The notes: generated by a model from the letters alone, not told the origin. 64,000 nucleotides of DNA from Medicago truncatula (GCF_003473485.1 NC_053048.1:37258755-37322754); one strand, 5' to 3'. Positions 30,849 through 43,244 are shown, counted from the stretch's first letter. Translations and numbers: made by a program.

Positions 30849-32621
30849 CTACCAAACGGCCCTCAGCACATCATCACTATCAGCATCAACCTGAGTAAAT
30901 TAAACACCAAATTAATCAAAAAATTCATATACCCTACTGAGATATAAAAACATAAATTTCAGATACCCAACAAAAAAGAAACCAACAGTTCTTGAAAGCC
31001 ATAAACTTGGTCATGTTTGTTACTACTATATATGATAATGAGTGCAGCTTTTTTTGTCAAATCAAATCAGTCTTTGTAATTGCAGAAAATTGTTGTACGA
31101 ATTACGCTATGTTACATTGCTATACCACCGATATAGCTATTCTTTGCAAGCTAGTTAATCGGGATTTTACGGAAAATTGGAAAGGAGAAATTATGTAAGA
31201 TTATACAAAATTCATAAATCTCAAATATATGCATATAAAATAGCTCACATAAATAGTTGCATAAGACTTGCGTAGTTAAATCTTGAAATACTTATCTGAT
31301 TAAAGCACTAAGACTCACATACCAACATAGCTCACATAACAGCAGCATAACACTTGAAATACATATCTAATTAAAACGTTTAATCAAATTCATAAGTGAT
31401 AAACAAAACAACTAAAGCTTCTTTATGTAGTTCCACCCCCGTGATCATAATCATTTCAAAGATCGTAGATTATGCACTTTCCACAGGAGTCCACCAAAAT
31501 CAGATTTTGCTTATACTTGTAACCGCCGAGGGCAAGTATAATCGCAGAAATGTAAGGATTTTGCGATTTGAATTGGGATTATAACTACTATGATTGTTTG
31601 ACAACAGTGTTAAATAACAAATCGCGGAACAATCGCAGTTTGTTGTTCCGCTAGGCTATAGCGCTGCAGCAGCTATTTGACAACACTTGTTATAAGGTAA
31701 TAGAATTGTCTAGTGACAACTGACTAAGGCCATGGCTTGTTCAACATGAGATCATAGCTTCAAACCTCACTCTAATTATCAACACTATTATTACACCCGA
31801 AAGAAAACTACATAGATATAATTTAAATTTGAAGCATTCATGAATCATACATAGATACCCAGCCATAAAAATCACAACTTCAAATACCCAAATAACAAAG
31901 ATCATGAATGTCAAATGCCCAACAACAAAAAAAATCACAACATTAAAATACTCCGATAGCAAAAAACCTGAATCTCATACACCCAACTATTAAAAACATG
32001 AATTTCATATACCCAACAAAAAAAAAATCACAACTTTAATACCCTAATAACATAAACATGAATCTCATATACCCAAACTACAAAAAATATGAATTTCAGA
32101 TACCCAACAGAGAAAAAATAAAAAAACAAATCAAGAATGGATGAAAAAACCTCAGGGTTGCAATCAGGGGGATCTTCAAAGAGAGACAAAGAGAATTGTT
32201 TATCAGCAACACCAACATCAAAGTGAATAAGACCAGAGCTAGGTAGATCAACACGAATGCCCTTAACAGGAAACCATAAGAACAGTTCCTGAGCAGTCAT
32301 ACCAGATAATCCTTTGATCTTGCCATAACCAAGGGTACCCTTAATATTAGGATCATAGTGAACCTCGTTTTCAAACCTTGCATTACATGGTTCTTTCATC
32401 CATACCTGGAATTCACCACTGGTTCCATTGATCTCATACCTCGTTATTCCCTTTGGTAAAAGCCCTACGGGAAGACCCTTTGCCCTTAATTCATCGTATA
32501 TGGTTGTTGAATTTGAACCGTTTGCGAAGGTGCATAACCATGAAACGCTAAGAACGAGAAGAAGAAGAAGAAGAAGATGGAAATTCGATGGAGAATTTGA
32601 AACACCACTAGCCATAGCCAT
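30849..32621 (-). CDS. DUF538 family secreted protein
   Basis: Two exons, 32621-32151 and 30890-30849 (TAG), encode 170 residues. The start is the ATG giving MAMASGVSN, downstream of a GA microsatellite leader; upstream in-frame codons exist but lie in the leader. Residues about 14-36 form a signal peptide with a poly-Leu run encoded by an AAG/CTT repeat. The body shows the DUF538 pattern: IYDELRAKGLPVGLLPKGI, GTLGYGKIKGLSGM, VKGIRVDLPSSGLIHFDVG. DUF538 proteins are small plant-specific beta-rich proteins; no enzymatic role is established to my knowledge. Exon 2 adds only VDADSDDVLRAVW. Retention of the 1.26-kb intron would replace this with a different tail. Confidence 0.88.
31600..31690. 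repeat. Small palindromic MITE-like repeat in the DUF538 intron
   Basis: Ends GTGTTAAATAAC and GCTATTTGACAACAC are inverted, with a core CTAGGCTATAGCGCTGCAGC. A related piece (GCTATAGCGCTATAGC) is at about 325-350 in the first gene's intron. Confidence 0.5.
31850..32110 (-). repeat. Degenerate tandem repeat in the DUF538 intron
   Basis: About seven units of 30-40 bp share CATGAATTTCATATACCCAA and AACAAAAAAAATCACAAC. A single stray unit lies at about 30950-30980, just 3' of the same intron's acceptor. Confidence 0.7.
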
Positions 32622-32622
32622 T

Positions 32623-32650
32623 GAGAGAGAGAGAGAGAGAGAGAGAGAGT
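32623..32650. repeat. GA/CT microsatellite in the DUF538 leader
   Basis: About 14 GA units directly upstream of the chosen start codon. CT tracts of this kind are common in plant 5' UTRs. Confidence 0.9.
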
Positions 32651-35421
32651 GAGTTTGGAGAGATGAAAATCCTCTCCTTTCCCTTTCCTGAATTACTCCA
32701 AAGGGCAAGTGAATCTAGTAAATTTGTTATTGTTTTTTGAAGAGGAATTTGTTATATTTATTGTTTTTTTCGGTTCTGTTTGTTTTTTTTAATATATTTT
32801 TGTTTTATGATCATACTAATCACTTAGAACCAGAGGATGATGCTAATCTTTTAGGATTATGATAACTAATTATTAAGAAAAAATCAATATGTTTTGGTTT
32901 AGAGTCATGCTAATCTATTAGGATCATGCTTTTGAGAAGTATTAGGATCATTTCGTCAAAAGAAAAAGAGAAATATTAGGATCATGCTAACTACCATAAA
33001 TAAAAATAAATAAATTTTATATTAAAAATATCATTTTTCATACTTATAAGAAGTTAACTACACAACCTTTCCTCTTTCTTTTCCAAAAAAATAAACCTTC
33101 CTCTCTAAAAAAAACAAAAAAGAAAGAAGCTACAAAACCTTTAAAAAAAATTCTTCAATTTTAATTTTTTTTTTTAAAAAAGAAAATGTTAAAGAGTATT
33201 CTAGGGGTATTTTTTTGTGGTGGCCGGGAATCGAATCCCGGACTTTACATATTTTATGCATTCTCATATCAACTGAACTGAGCTCACGAGGACAGTAGTA
33301 TTAGTTAATAGACCAAAAATTCGAAAATATTGTATTAAAAAGTGATGAAAATGATGAGTTCAATTTTTTATAAGTTTAAAATTTGTAATTTTATAATGTA
33401 AAATAAAAAATTGTAGTTTTCTATAAAAAAAAAAAAAAAAAATTAACAAGTATCATTAAAAACTTGTTAGCAAGACTCTAAAAAAAATTAGCAACACAAT
33501 TTATTTTCATTTTTGAATTTTACACAAGTTTTAATATAGTTTCATGTGTTTGATTTCTTAACAAACTTCAGAGGATACTTGTTAATATTTTTCTCTGTTT
33601 TAATGATATCAACCCTGTCTTTTAGTTTAAAATTCATTCACGTTGAGTTTGCTTTGTGTTGGAGATTGTTTTAGAAAACTACATATATTTATTTATGGAA
33701 AAGTAAGGCATAACATATATGAGATTTGGGGTTCAAACATCGATCACACCAAAAAAACTATTCGAATAAATAATCGATCAACTTTCATATTATTTCATTC
33801 CATTCCTTAAAAACAAAAAATATTTCATTGTTTGGACATAACCATGGAATTCATTATTTTAATCTTCTCTATCGTCTATGAAACTCATTTCATTTTTTTT
33901 TTACAACAGCCTCTCATTTCATACTTAAAAAAAAACTTGTCATTTCATAAAATAAAATAAAAAATAAAAAAAAATCCTTTCTTCTCTAAAAAAAATAAAA
34001 AAAAATCCTTTCTCTTAAATTCAAAATTATTATTATTATTATTATTATTATTGGTACAAGATTCTTATTATTTTTCTTAGATTCTAATTATTTTAAAAAT
34101 CTTAAACACAATTAAAACCCCTAAATATCAGTTGAGTCATGCTAACAAGTGTCATAAAAACAATTAATGGTATTTTATTTTTTACATCTACAGAATTGAT
34201 TGTAGAACTTCCGAGACACTGGTACTATTTAATTTTCTTAACAAACTTATTATAAATTACCAAAACTAACAAATGCTTTTAAGACACAATTTAAAAAATT
34301 TAAATTGTCGATTTTTATGAAAATTTGTATATATAATGCATTGAGAATTGAAATATTTGATTTTTTTTTAAAGAATAATTTCTTTAACTTTGAATCTTTA
34401 AAGAGTGTCCCCTCCCCTCCACTCAAAGATCCTATAAATTTGCACGAATATTTTTCGATCATTAAATATAAGAAATGCTAACCTATGCCCTTAAAATACT
34501 TGCCAATGTATTAAAGACAAAAATTTCATATTGAAAATTGTGCATTTTATTATTTAATGAGTTAAGAATTGTTGATTTCGATGCATAATTACCATTTGAA
34601 GGTTACTTAACATGTGTCCTTAAGACACAAGTGAGCAAGACCTTGAAATACATCCATTCTATTTCCCTTGTTTGGTTGTTTGAACAAAAGAGCAGGAACA
34701 TTCTTAAACATCAATCTCTACGTCCACTTTCTGATTACTTATTGCTGCTATCTTGAACTCATTTTTTGTATACTCACACTTCAACTGTACGACGCTTACA
34801 TGTGTAAGATAATTTGTATTGAAGCTAATGTTCTTCAATTTACCACCTGAGTAAGCTACATGAAAACTTTGAAATAAACTATGATTTCATGCGGTCGTGA
34901 TTTCCTGATTTCACACAGTCAGCACATCGTTAACCATTGGATCAAGATCTAACTGTCTGGATTAATAAAATTGACATATTTTATGTACTGTCTGATCTTA
35001 GTCTAACGGTCAGATATGAACTAACTGCAGTGAAACCATTTTTGAAAAAAAGAGGATGGGAAAAGAAACATGATAAAAATTAGATTCCAATGCTCCCCTA
35101 AGCTTAAAAAGAAATTAGAAAAATGGAAAGACAGAAAACTTAGAATAAGTATCAGATACATTAACTTAACTGAAAGTTGAAACCAAAAAGAAAAGTTCAC
35201 CAAAACATAGTCCAATCATGTAGAAGTTAAAAATATGAGTAGGATGGGAACAAATTCATTTTAAGCTACTAATTCTTCTCAACTGTGTACCACTCCAATT
35301 CAAAACAAAATCTTCCTACAGTTCCTCTACCTGGGGGTTGGGGATAGATGATATGCCTCACACTACTCAACTACCACGACTTGCAGATTATCATCCCGTC
35401 CACTTGAATACTCCGTCGGCC
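32651..35421. other. Intergenic interval, SINE and microsatellite, no gene
   Basis: AT-rich, with a SINE at 33213-33295, an (ATT)n tract at about 34028-34052, and MITE-like inverted pieces at about 34470-34645 (GCTAACCTATGCCCTTAAAA facing GTCCTTAAGACACAAGTGAG). The 3' UTR of the BCCP gene reaches into its right end. Confidence 0.45.
33213..33295 (-). mobile_element. tRNA-derived SINE head
   Basis: On the minus strand a box A-like GAGCTCAGTTCAGTTGATAT is followed by a strong box B hairpin arm CCGGGATTCGATTCCCGG, then CCACC and a short A-run (T-run at 33209-33215 on plus). It lacks a full tRNA fold, so a SINE is preferred to a tRNA gene. Confidence 0.6.
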
Positions 35422-38400
35422 CTATGGTTCAATCACAAATAGGGGCTGCAAGGGAAGAAAATAAATCAAACCTCTAATGACAAGGATATTAGTTTTACTT
35501 GTGAGTACTAGTCAATAGGGTCCGAAATATACTTACAGTATCAACGCTTACAGGCTTAGCATCTTCCGCGATTATTTCAACTATAGTCCCTGACTTATCA
35601 GCCTGCATAGTACACAAATATAGTCTTAGATGCGACATGAACATCAGACAACAAAACTTACTACAACTCGCACATCTTTGATTGACTTTTTTATTTGCAT
35701 TTTGTAGTTACAAACCAAGTTAGAAATCAAATTTAAGCATATTTATGCATTTTTTTTTGATGCAATGTTTATTGTATGGAGATGTCTAACCATAATCCAC
35801 AAAAACAGTGAAGTGAAGCGTGCCTATTCTGAACTAAAATAATAAATGCAATTTGCCCAATTGATTTTAGTAAAGAATCGGTACTATTTTTAAGTACAAG
35901 ATATGATAACTAGTTGAACACAAGCTATTTCCTCCTTATGAATGACACAAGAATACAACTATTAGAAGGATTCTTTGCTTTATCTATTCTGCTTGAATGA
36001 ACTTCATTGTTACAAATTCTTTATACATATGTGAAGAACACTTTAACAAAAAAACCTACACACGTGTTAACAAACTTGTGAAAACTTAAAACTACTCTGA
36101 ATCCTTATTTAAATACTAACAAAACCTGTTCACATATTATGAAATATGGACTAGTGCAGAAAGAAACCATTTAAGAGAATAGGAACAAAGCCTACCAAAA
36201 AAGAAAACAAAAAGAACAATCATCCAGAGGAATAAATCCACCTATATGCTTTCTCTTTCCTCCTTTATGTGTCTCATTCAGCTTTTCCCAATATTTGATT
36301 ACTTGGACGTCACATTTTCTTAGTAAGTTATTGTTTCATGGTTAAAGGCATCACTTTAATCATGGTTTTATTGTCAAAATTTTTTGAGGGGTATTGTCAA
36401 AATATATAAAACAACATAATAAATTGAAAATCCTAGATACTTTTAAAGTGTAACACATAATCCTAAAATACCAACAAAACAAAATGAGTAATGTAGTATA
36501 GATGGTGAAAGCATCCGAAAGCAACTTGCAGGTTGTGTTTAAGGCACTTACCAAACATAAAAGCTACTTCAAATCATTTCTCAGTAACAAGCGAGTACGA
36601 TGATGTTTGTTCAAAAAAAAAAAAGCGAGTACGATGATGCTAAACTAAAATGTACCGAAGCTTCCAAGCTATGTTTGTATATTAGGTTTTTATATTGGGT
36701 CTAAGTCATCCTTACAAAACAAGTGTTCAAGTTGAGTGTCACTCTTTATAAACTCTAGTCAGGTCTTATCCTTAATCTATGTGGGACTTGGCTTTTCCAA
36801 TACACCCTCTCATGCCCAGCACTATTGGGCTTGGTAAGTTTATATAAACGATGGGTGGCCCGAATCGGTAGGCTCTGATGCCATATTAGGTTTTTATATA
36901 GGGTCTAACTCATCCTTTAAAACCGGATTTCAAGGTGAAGGGTGCCACTCTTTATAAACTCTAGTAAGACCTTATCTTTAATATAGGTGGGACTTGGTTT
37001 TTCCCATATGTCGGATCATCAGAAAGCTAGTGATTTATTTGGATGTTCAGGCCAAGATATTCAGAATATATCACCAGGTAGGACTACCAACAAACAACAG
37101 CTAAGCCTTATAGGCTTACACACTACTGAGGAGACAGGGTCTCCGAAAAACAAAATATTCAGGAAAACAAAATAGAGCGAGGCATACCAGGAAAACCACT
37201 GTGGCATAAATCCGAATGTATGTTTATGAGTCAGTTTTGTTGCGCTCATAATGCACTGATGTCCCACAGATTCATAGAACTGAAAGTCATGTGATGTGTG
37301 CTGCTCTAGTTAAGGAACAGCTAAATAGTTATTTTTACCTAGCCCTCACGTTTGAATTTTGTAGAATTGTTGGTGAAAAAATGGTTTTCCCAGAGAGCTT
37401 GCAGTAATTCTTGTTGAACAAGTTCCAAGGAGAGCAAGATGTTATGGCAGTGTGTTTCATATGTTGTTCTGCGGCATCTTCGGTTGAGGTGGAATTTTAG
37501 ATATTTTGGGAAAAATCTTCACCCCTAGACTTGTTTTGTGTAAGGCTTGTTTTATGGCTTCACTCTAGTGCTCTTCACATGGTTCTTTCAAGTTTTCCTT
37601 AGTTATTCAAACAAAGGGATAGTAAAACATTTGTGTTATGAGGAATGCTATCAACACCTTTTCAGAACTCTCTTTATTCATGAGGCCAATACAAAACTTT
37701 GCTCAACAATGAAGAGGGTCAAAGAGTATGTTGCTAGCATTTCTCTTGTATTAATGTTGTCTCTGCCTCACTTTAGTTTTGGTTGTTGTTTTAACAACGG
37801 AGAATACCTTAACCTCCTTGATGCCTCTTCTTTCGTTCCAATGATATTCTTAAATCCAAACATCACTTGCTGAGTTGAGGGTCCCTAATTGTCTACCTAA
37901 CATGTTCCTAGTAGTCATTATGCAGCTCATGCTACAAGACCCTCCTAATAAACTAACACAATAAGATTTGAAAACAGGCTTGAAGCGGTAAATGGAAAAC
38001 AGAAATCCACAATCAAAATACAATGACCATTCTACTCCACTTTTGAACATCTTTTATTTTTCATTTCCATTTTGTCAAATTTCTTCCGTGGCGTTTTAGC
38101 ATGGTGGATTTTGTGTCAGTCGTTATTGGCCCTAACACCTATTATATCTGCTGTGTTTCCTCCATAGGCCGCAACGCCCATGTTTATATTGCAGGTTTTT
38201 GGCTAACTGCCATAATCCACCATTGATAACACTGCTGCTATCCAGTAATTATGATTTTCCTTTGCAAAAACAAGCACCTATATACTTTGATGTCATAAAC
38301 TAATTAAATTTTCTTGACAATAACATATATTAAAGTAATATAAATCTTTACCGAGGGAAAGAAAAATACAAATATGAGCATAGAAGAGTGAAAAATCTAA

Positions 38401-41266
38401 ATCATGTGAAAGAAAATACCATGTGGTGCATTATATAGAGCACCAAAATCAACATTTAAATAAAGCAAAGAGGAGTTGGGATCCTATCCGTTTAATGGAA
38501 AGTGCCATTTAGAGGGAGACAGACTCATTGAATATAATAATATTATTTTTATCTCTCTCCATATAAAATAATATTACTATACTCAATGAGTTTATCTCTC
38601 TCCAAATGGCACTTTCCATTAAATGGAGAGAATCCTAACTCAGCAAAGAGAAAGAATGAGAGGCAGCGAACAAGTGCATCTTACAGAGGAGTGGAAATCC
38701 TCTCCATTTCTCAAAAGAAATGAAGAGCTCCATTCTATAGTTTTGTGTGTATAATCGCACACATTTCTAAAACATGTGACATTATATTACGCATTTATGT
38801 GGCTTTATACACAATACTATAGTAATGAAGCTCTGCATTTCATTTGAGAAATGGAGATGATCTTAACCGTTATAGAGTCATGGTATGTAGAATTCAAAAT
38901 TTTAGACAGCAGTTACCATAAAAATAACATAAAAACTTTAAACTTACTTCAATTTCATTCATCAATTTCATTGCTTCAATGATGCACACGACTTGCCCCT
39001 TCTTTACTTCGTCTCCCACCTAAAGAAAGAATCTTTCATATAAAGCTGCCAAAAAGCATTATACAAAGAATAATATATAATTAAACGGAAGATCTACCTT
39101 TACAAACGGAGGTTCACCCGGTGCAGGACTTCGGTAGAATGTCCCTGCCATGGGGCTTTTAAGAGGCGGACGTGATGATGTAGTTAGATTGACAGGAGGG
39201 GGAGAAATTGGTGTTGAAGGAGCAGGAAGAGCCAGAGTATGTGATGGCGCAACAGGTGGCGCCGTTTGCGAAGGTTGTGAATACAACACTGCAGGTTGAG
39301 GAGCATATTCTGGTTGAGGCATAGCCTCTTTCTTCCTGATTAATACTTCACAGTTTAGCTGCTTCAGCTTCAATTCTACAATGTCTCTTGAATCAACAAG
39401 CCTGCAGTAAAAACACAAGAAGGTTTTCATTGCTTAACAATGTTGAAAAATTTCATATATTTATTACTACTTAATACCAACAATAAGTACTCCCTCCGTT
39501 CCAAATTAACAGTTCTTTAAGATATCTACACAAATATTAAGAAATGCGATAAATTGGCCAATGGATATAATAGTTTTAGCAAATTAACCCTATTTACTAC
39601 TATTTTCTTATTTTAATTACCACCAATTTTCTTGTTTTGAAAGTTCAGCACAACCAATTATTAATAAATGCGTGCTTGATAATTTTTGGTTAATGAAAGG
39701 TTGCAATATAAACTACATGTCTCATATATAATTAATGAGGGAAAAATAAGAAGGTATAATTAATGACGACACTTAATTTGATTTTTTTTTTTTTTTACTT
39801 TTGGTAAAACAACTACTACCTCCGTCCCTAATTATAAGACACTTTTGAAAAAATAATTTGTCCCTTTTTATAAGACTCCTTTGATATTTTCAAGTACATT
39901 AATTATTTCTTTACCAACATACCCTTATTTATTTTGCATCTTTTTCTTCAATCAACAATAAATATTATATTGAAAACATAAATTAACTCTCTCTTAAGGA
40001 TAAAATTGTAAAAACAATAGTAATTATATACAAATTTAATACTACAACCAACTTTCTTAATCTCTGCAATTTTGGAAAAAGGCTCCTATATTTAGGGACG
40101 GAGGTAGTATTAATTTTGAACAGAGGAGTAGCATTTATCAAGTTCAAGATTGAAGCAGCCGGGTACTTACTTGACAAGACTTGCAATTTGATCAAAAAGT
40201 TCAGAGATTGATTCTTGATCTGCCAAGACTGAAGAAGATGGTTCAACTGAAGGTGCGGTCGGTGGTTCAACATCTGATTTGGCTTTAGGAGGCACATCAT
40301 TAGAAGAACCATCAAGGGCAACCTTGTTGAAGCCAAAAAAAGAGACCAAAATCAGCATAGAAACATATGTCTATGTGGACGCAGTGCGCACATATCTATC
40401 AAGAGAACAGATTTTGGCAAACTTATAGTTTGCAGCATAAATGTATGTATTTTATCACAAACTCAACTGTTAATTTTCCAACCAATGATTGTAATTTTGT
40501 GTTTTTTTATGAGGAAAATTCAATCTAAACTCACATAAAGCTATGTTACAGTAGCACTGACACTTCAGATTTAAAGAAACAACTTAATTTGCAGCTTATA
40601 GCATAAGCACTTACGTATAAGTTACTTCTATAACAAAAGATAAAATTAAATTGAAGTGTTTTCGTATAATCTATAAGCTGTTTCCATAAGCTATCTTATA
40701 GAACATATGAAAATAACCTGAAAACAGCTTACGAACATATCATAAGTTGTTTTCATAAGTTCTCCAAAACAGTCTCTCAAGTGTTTATGTCAGTAAATTA
40801 ACTCAAATAAGTCAATTCAAACAGCCACAAACATTAAAGGCCTCTCAGGTGGTGTCTGACACGGAAACAATACCGGCACTGCGTGTCAGTATCATGTTCG
40901 GTGTTCGTGTCTGTGTGTTCATAGATATGAAGTGTAAAAGGGAGAATGTTTACCTCATTTAGTTGAGCCTTAACCCTGGGGCATAATAGCATATGATTAG
41001 GTGGGCATCCCTGCACAAAGACATACATAAATTAGTGACAATTTGAATTAAAAAGAAAGTATAAATATAAATTTAGGAAGATAAAATGTGATATGGAAAG
41101 AGATAGATACCTTGGTGAAAAAGCGGAGAGAGTTGTTGGAATTAGGAGAGAGACGAGGGAAAGAGATGGAGGAATGAGAAAAGCGTGCAGATTTGGTGGA
41201 AGCTGCAGCTGCAACAGTGACAGTAGGAGCAGCAGAAGGTGAAGTGGAAGACAACGAGGAAGCCAT
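35422..41266 (-). CDS. BCCP: Biotin carboxyl carrier protein of plastid acetyl-CoA carboxylase
   Basis: Seven exons: 41266-41111, 41010-40954, 40322-40171, 39401-39098, 39019-38948, 35602-35537 and 35445-35422 (TAG), totalling 831 nt and 276 residues. The N-terminus is Ser/Ala-rich (plastid transit peptide). A coiled, acidic segment (ISELFDQIASLVKLVDSRDI) leads to a Pro-rich linker (PPVAPSHTLALPAPSTPISPP). The biotinyl domain starts at KSPMAGTFYRSPAPGEPPFV and carries the biotin attachment motif IIEAMKLMNEIE with the target lysine intact. The C-terminus is SVDTPLFVIEP. BCCP carries CO2 between biotin carboxylase and carboxyltransferase in the heteromeric enzyme that starts fatty-acid synthesis. 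Intron 5 (35603-38947) is unusually long and holds a TRIM and two foldback MITEs. The biotinyl domain is split by that intron. Confidence 0.96.
36680..37008 (-). mobile_element. TRIM retrotransposon (miniature LTR element) in BCCP intron 5
   Basis: Two direct repeats of about 124 bp, 36680-36802 and 36884-37008, both run from TATTAGGTTTTTATAT to a TTTTCCCATA/TTTTCCAATA end. They flank only 81 bp. Next to the right repeat, GGCTCTGATGCCA (36871-36883) is, on the minus strand, TGGCATCAGAGCC, close to the initiator-Met-tRNA primer site TGGTATCAGAGC. On the other side GGGCATGAGAGGGTG fits a polypurine tract. No coding capacity, as expected for a TRIM. Flanking target duplication not resolved. Confidence 0.85.
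38473..38641. mobile_element. Foldback MITE, 169 bp, with 9-bp target duplication
   Basis: The exact direct repeat AGCAAAGAG is at 38464-38472 and 38642-38650. The element is almost one hairpin: GAGTTGGGATCCTATCCGTT and AATGGAAAGTGCCATTTAGA on the left pair with TCCAAATGGCACTTTCCATT and GAGAATCCTAACTC on the right. Confidence 0.85.
38693..38878. mobile_element. Second foldback MITE in BCCP intron 5
   Basis: The left arm CTCCATTTCTCAAAAGAAAT with GAGCTCCATTCTATAGTTTT pairs with the right arm ACTATAGTAATGAAGCTCT with ATTTGAGAAATGGAG. It lies 50 bp from the previous MITE. Exact ends and target duplication were not fixed. Confidence 0.7.
39488..39815. repeat. Stowaway-like left end, partner missing
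   Basis: TA followed by CTCCCTCCGTTCC at 39488-39502 is a typical Stowaway terminus, but no matching right terminus precedes the complete element at 39816. Possibly a partial copy. Confidence 0.4.
39816..40107. mobile_element. Stowaway MITE (Tc1/mariner type) in BCCP intron 3
   Basis: Terminal inverted repeats CTACCTCCGTCCCTAATTAT and TATTTAGGGACGGAGGTAG, each bordered by TA (39814-39815 and 40108-40109), the Tc1/mariner target duplication. About 292 bp, no coding capacity. Confidence 0.85.
40581..40830. repeat. Legume 'ataagc' MITE-like repeat, copy 2 (BCCP intron 2)
   Basis: Starts AACTTAATTTGCAGCTTATA and ends near AACTCAAATAAGTCAATTCA. It shares block order with copies at 1744-1955 and 58358-58605. 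Confidence 0.75.
40840..40925. repeat. GTGTC-rich repeat in BCCP intron 2
   Basis: Contains GTGGTGTCTGACACGGAAAC and TGTTCGGTGTTCGTGTCTGT. A related piece sits in GFAT intron 2 at about 21440-21580 (TGTCTGACACCGATGG, GTGTCGACGTGTCAGTGTCC). A dispersed MITE-like family is likely. Confidence 0.5.
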
Positions 41267-43244
41267 GAAACTGAAACTGAAACAAGCAAGTTTTTTGATT
41301 GATGTCGGATCGATGAAATCTAAGGTACTTACTCTTTGTTGTGTTCAGTGGGGTAGCTCAACTACACTAGCGCACACTTACGATATCCAATGCATCTACT
41401 TTTTTTTTTTTTCAAGTGAATAATATTTTTCACTCTCTCTCGTAAGAAATAATTTACTTTGAAAACTCACACAAAAATAAAAAACAATTTAAGGTTCAAA
41501 CTTTATACTCGATCAATACAAAGAAAAAAAAAAGTTCGGTCCAACACTTTCAGCTGAGTTGGGCATTGTAGATTCAAAGGGATGGGCCTGTATTTATATT
41601 TTAAATATGAAGAAGTATCAATCAAAAAAATTATTATAATTAATTATATTGATTAAGTTTAAGTTTCGAGTTCATGCCCTATTAGCACTCTTGAGAAAAT
41701 GTAAATGAAAATCTCTTTGTAATTGTAATTTAAATATTAAAGACTTTCTTGCATTGAATTAAGCATCCCCTCACTTTAAATTTCTCATATAAAACAATAT
41801 TATTATTGAAATCTAAATTTTATAGTTATATATATTCAACAATGTAAGTGATTGATAATATCCACCTACAACATAGTTGATCCTATCGAACCTGAGATTT
41901 TGTAGTTGATGATGTTGAATGGCTTTTAAGTAAGACATTTCCTTCAGTTGTTGCATTTATCTTAGTCGCCTGCGGCCTTCTTCTCCAAGTGAATCCGACG
42001 TTCAAATCAGTGAGTGGCATGGGCGGTAGGTGCATATGTGTAAAGTGAACGCACTTGACCTCATGCTTATGAGCCAATATTTATGGCGGCAATTTAAGGT
42101 TTTAGTCCTTGTACCTTTACCTGGGCAACTGTGAGAGTTTGGTCCATGGCAGATTTGTGCCACTGATCCATGTTGGTTGTCCAGATTTAATTAGATTGCT
42201 CTTGTTCCACACACCCTGCTGGTTGTTCATCTTCAGTATGTGTGCTCTTATGCCACAAGCCTCTTTAGCTGTTCATTTGTTCTCATTCGATTCCGTTCAC
42301 TCCTATGCCGCAGCCCCATGTACTCCTTTTTGCGAGGAGCCCTTTAGAACTTATTAGTTGTTGGGTGTCAGCCCATACCAGAACAGTTACCCCCCCCCCC
42401 CCCCCCCAACTATTAGTTGATAGACTCGAGTGATAGTTGCGTATGAAGGTGGATGGGAAGCCCTTGTTGTTTAAGTTCGTTCATACGTCATTTCGTTTCT
42501 CTGCGAATCAAAATATGCTTTGGGAATAACCTTTTATTTAAGAACATCAACACAATCATATAGACGACAAGCATCGCTAACATTCTCGTTTATTATTGCA
42601 TTGTACATGTCTTTAACTGTGCGACCACCTCGTGAAGCTTGATTCCAAGATAAAGTACCATTCACGTTAACTTACAACGAAACCTTAGCCAACGAAGTCC
42701 CGATAAGGCATCCAAAGGATGTTGTGGTCTACATGCACTCGTGAAGAGTCAGATCATACAAAATCATATACTCGAAGCATTTTGGAGCCCTTCATTTTAT
42801 CCAATGATTGCCTGACCATCGTGCCTCAAGGGTAAATCCAATACATCCACACAAGTTCTATAAACAGGTGTGTCACATGGAAAACAAGGTACACACTCTC
42901 ATTTCAAGAAATCTTCTCAATGCTCGTTGAAACTTCACTGACTTTAGCGTTGGGGTATCTTTGCAGGTACACCCTCTTACATTCATGAAAAATCTGCTCT
43001 AACCACCGTGAACCAACACAACAATTGTTTCACACCACCTCCAATAGACTCTTACATTCGATGACAAGAACAAATATAAAACACGAAAAAAAGATGTACA
43101 TACATATACACCATATGTGAAGATATTACATCTCGTCTTATTTCCAAAAATCATTAAAAAAGTACTCAAAAGATATTCAATTAATCATATTATATTTTAT
43201 AATCTCAAAAAAAAGAAAAAAAAATTACCAGAAAATAAATAATA
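41267..43244. other. Intergenic interval left of TIC20-II, no recognised gene
   Basis: The BCCP promoter lies at its left end. The block 41880-43080 is less AT-rich than its flanks and looks like old inserted sequence, but I recognise no domain on either strand. It contains an 18-base C homopolymer at 42390-42407. Confidence 0.4.

Noticed and set aside
33213-33295. Possible tRNA gene on the minus strand with a good box B
   Set aside because: The acceptor and anticodon arms do not form, and an A-tail follows; better explained as a SINE.
36987-37873. ORFs of 62 and 108 codons in BCCP intron 5
   Set aside because: No known domain or codon signal, and they lie inside an intron on the opposite strand; the first overlaps the TRIM.
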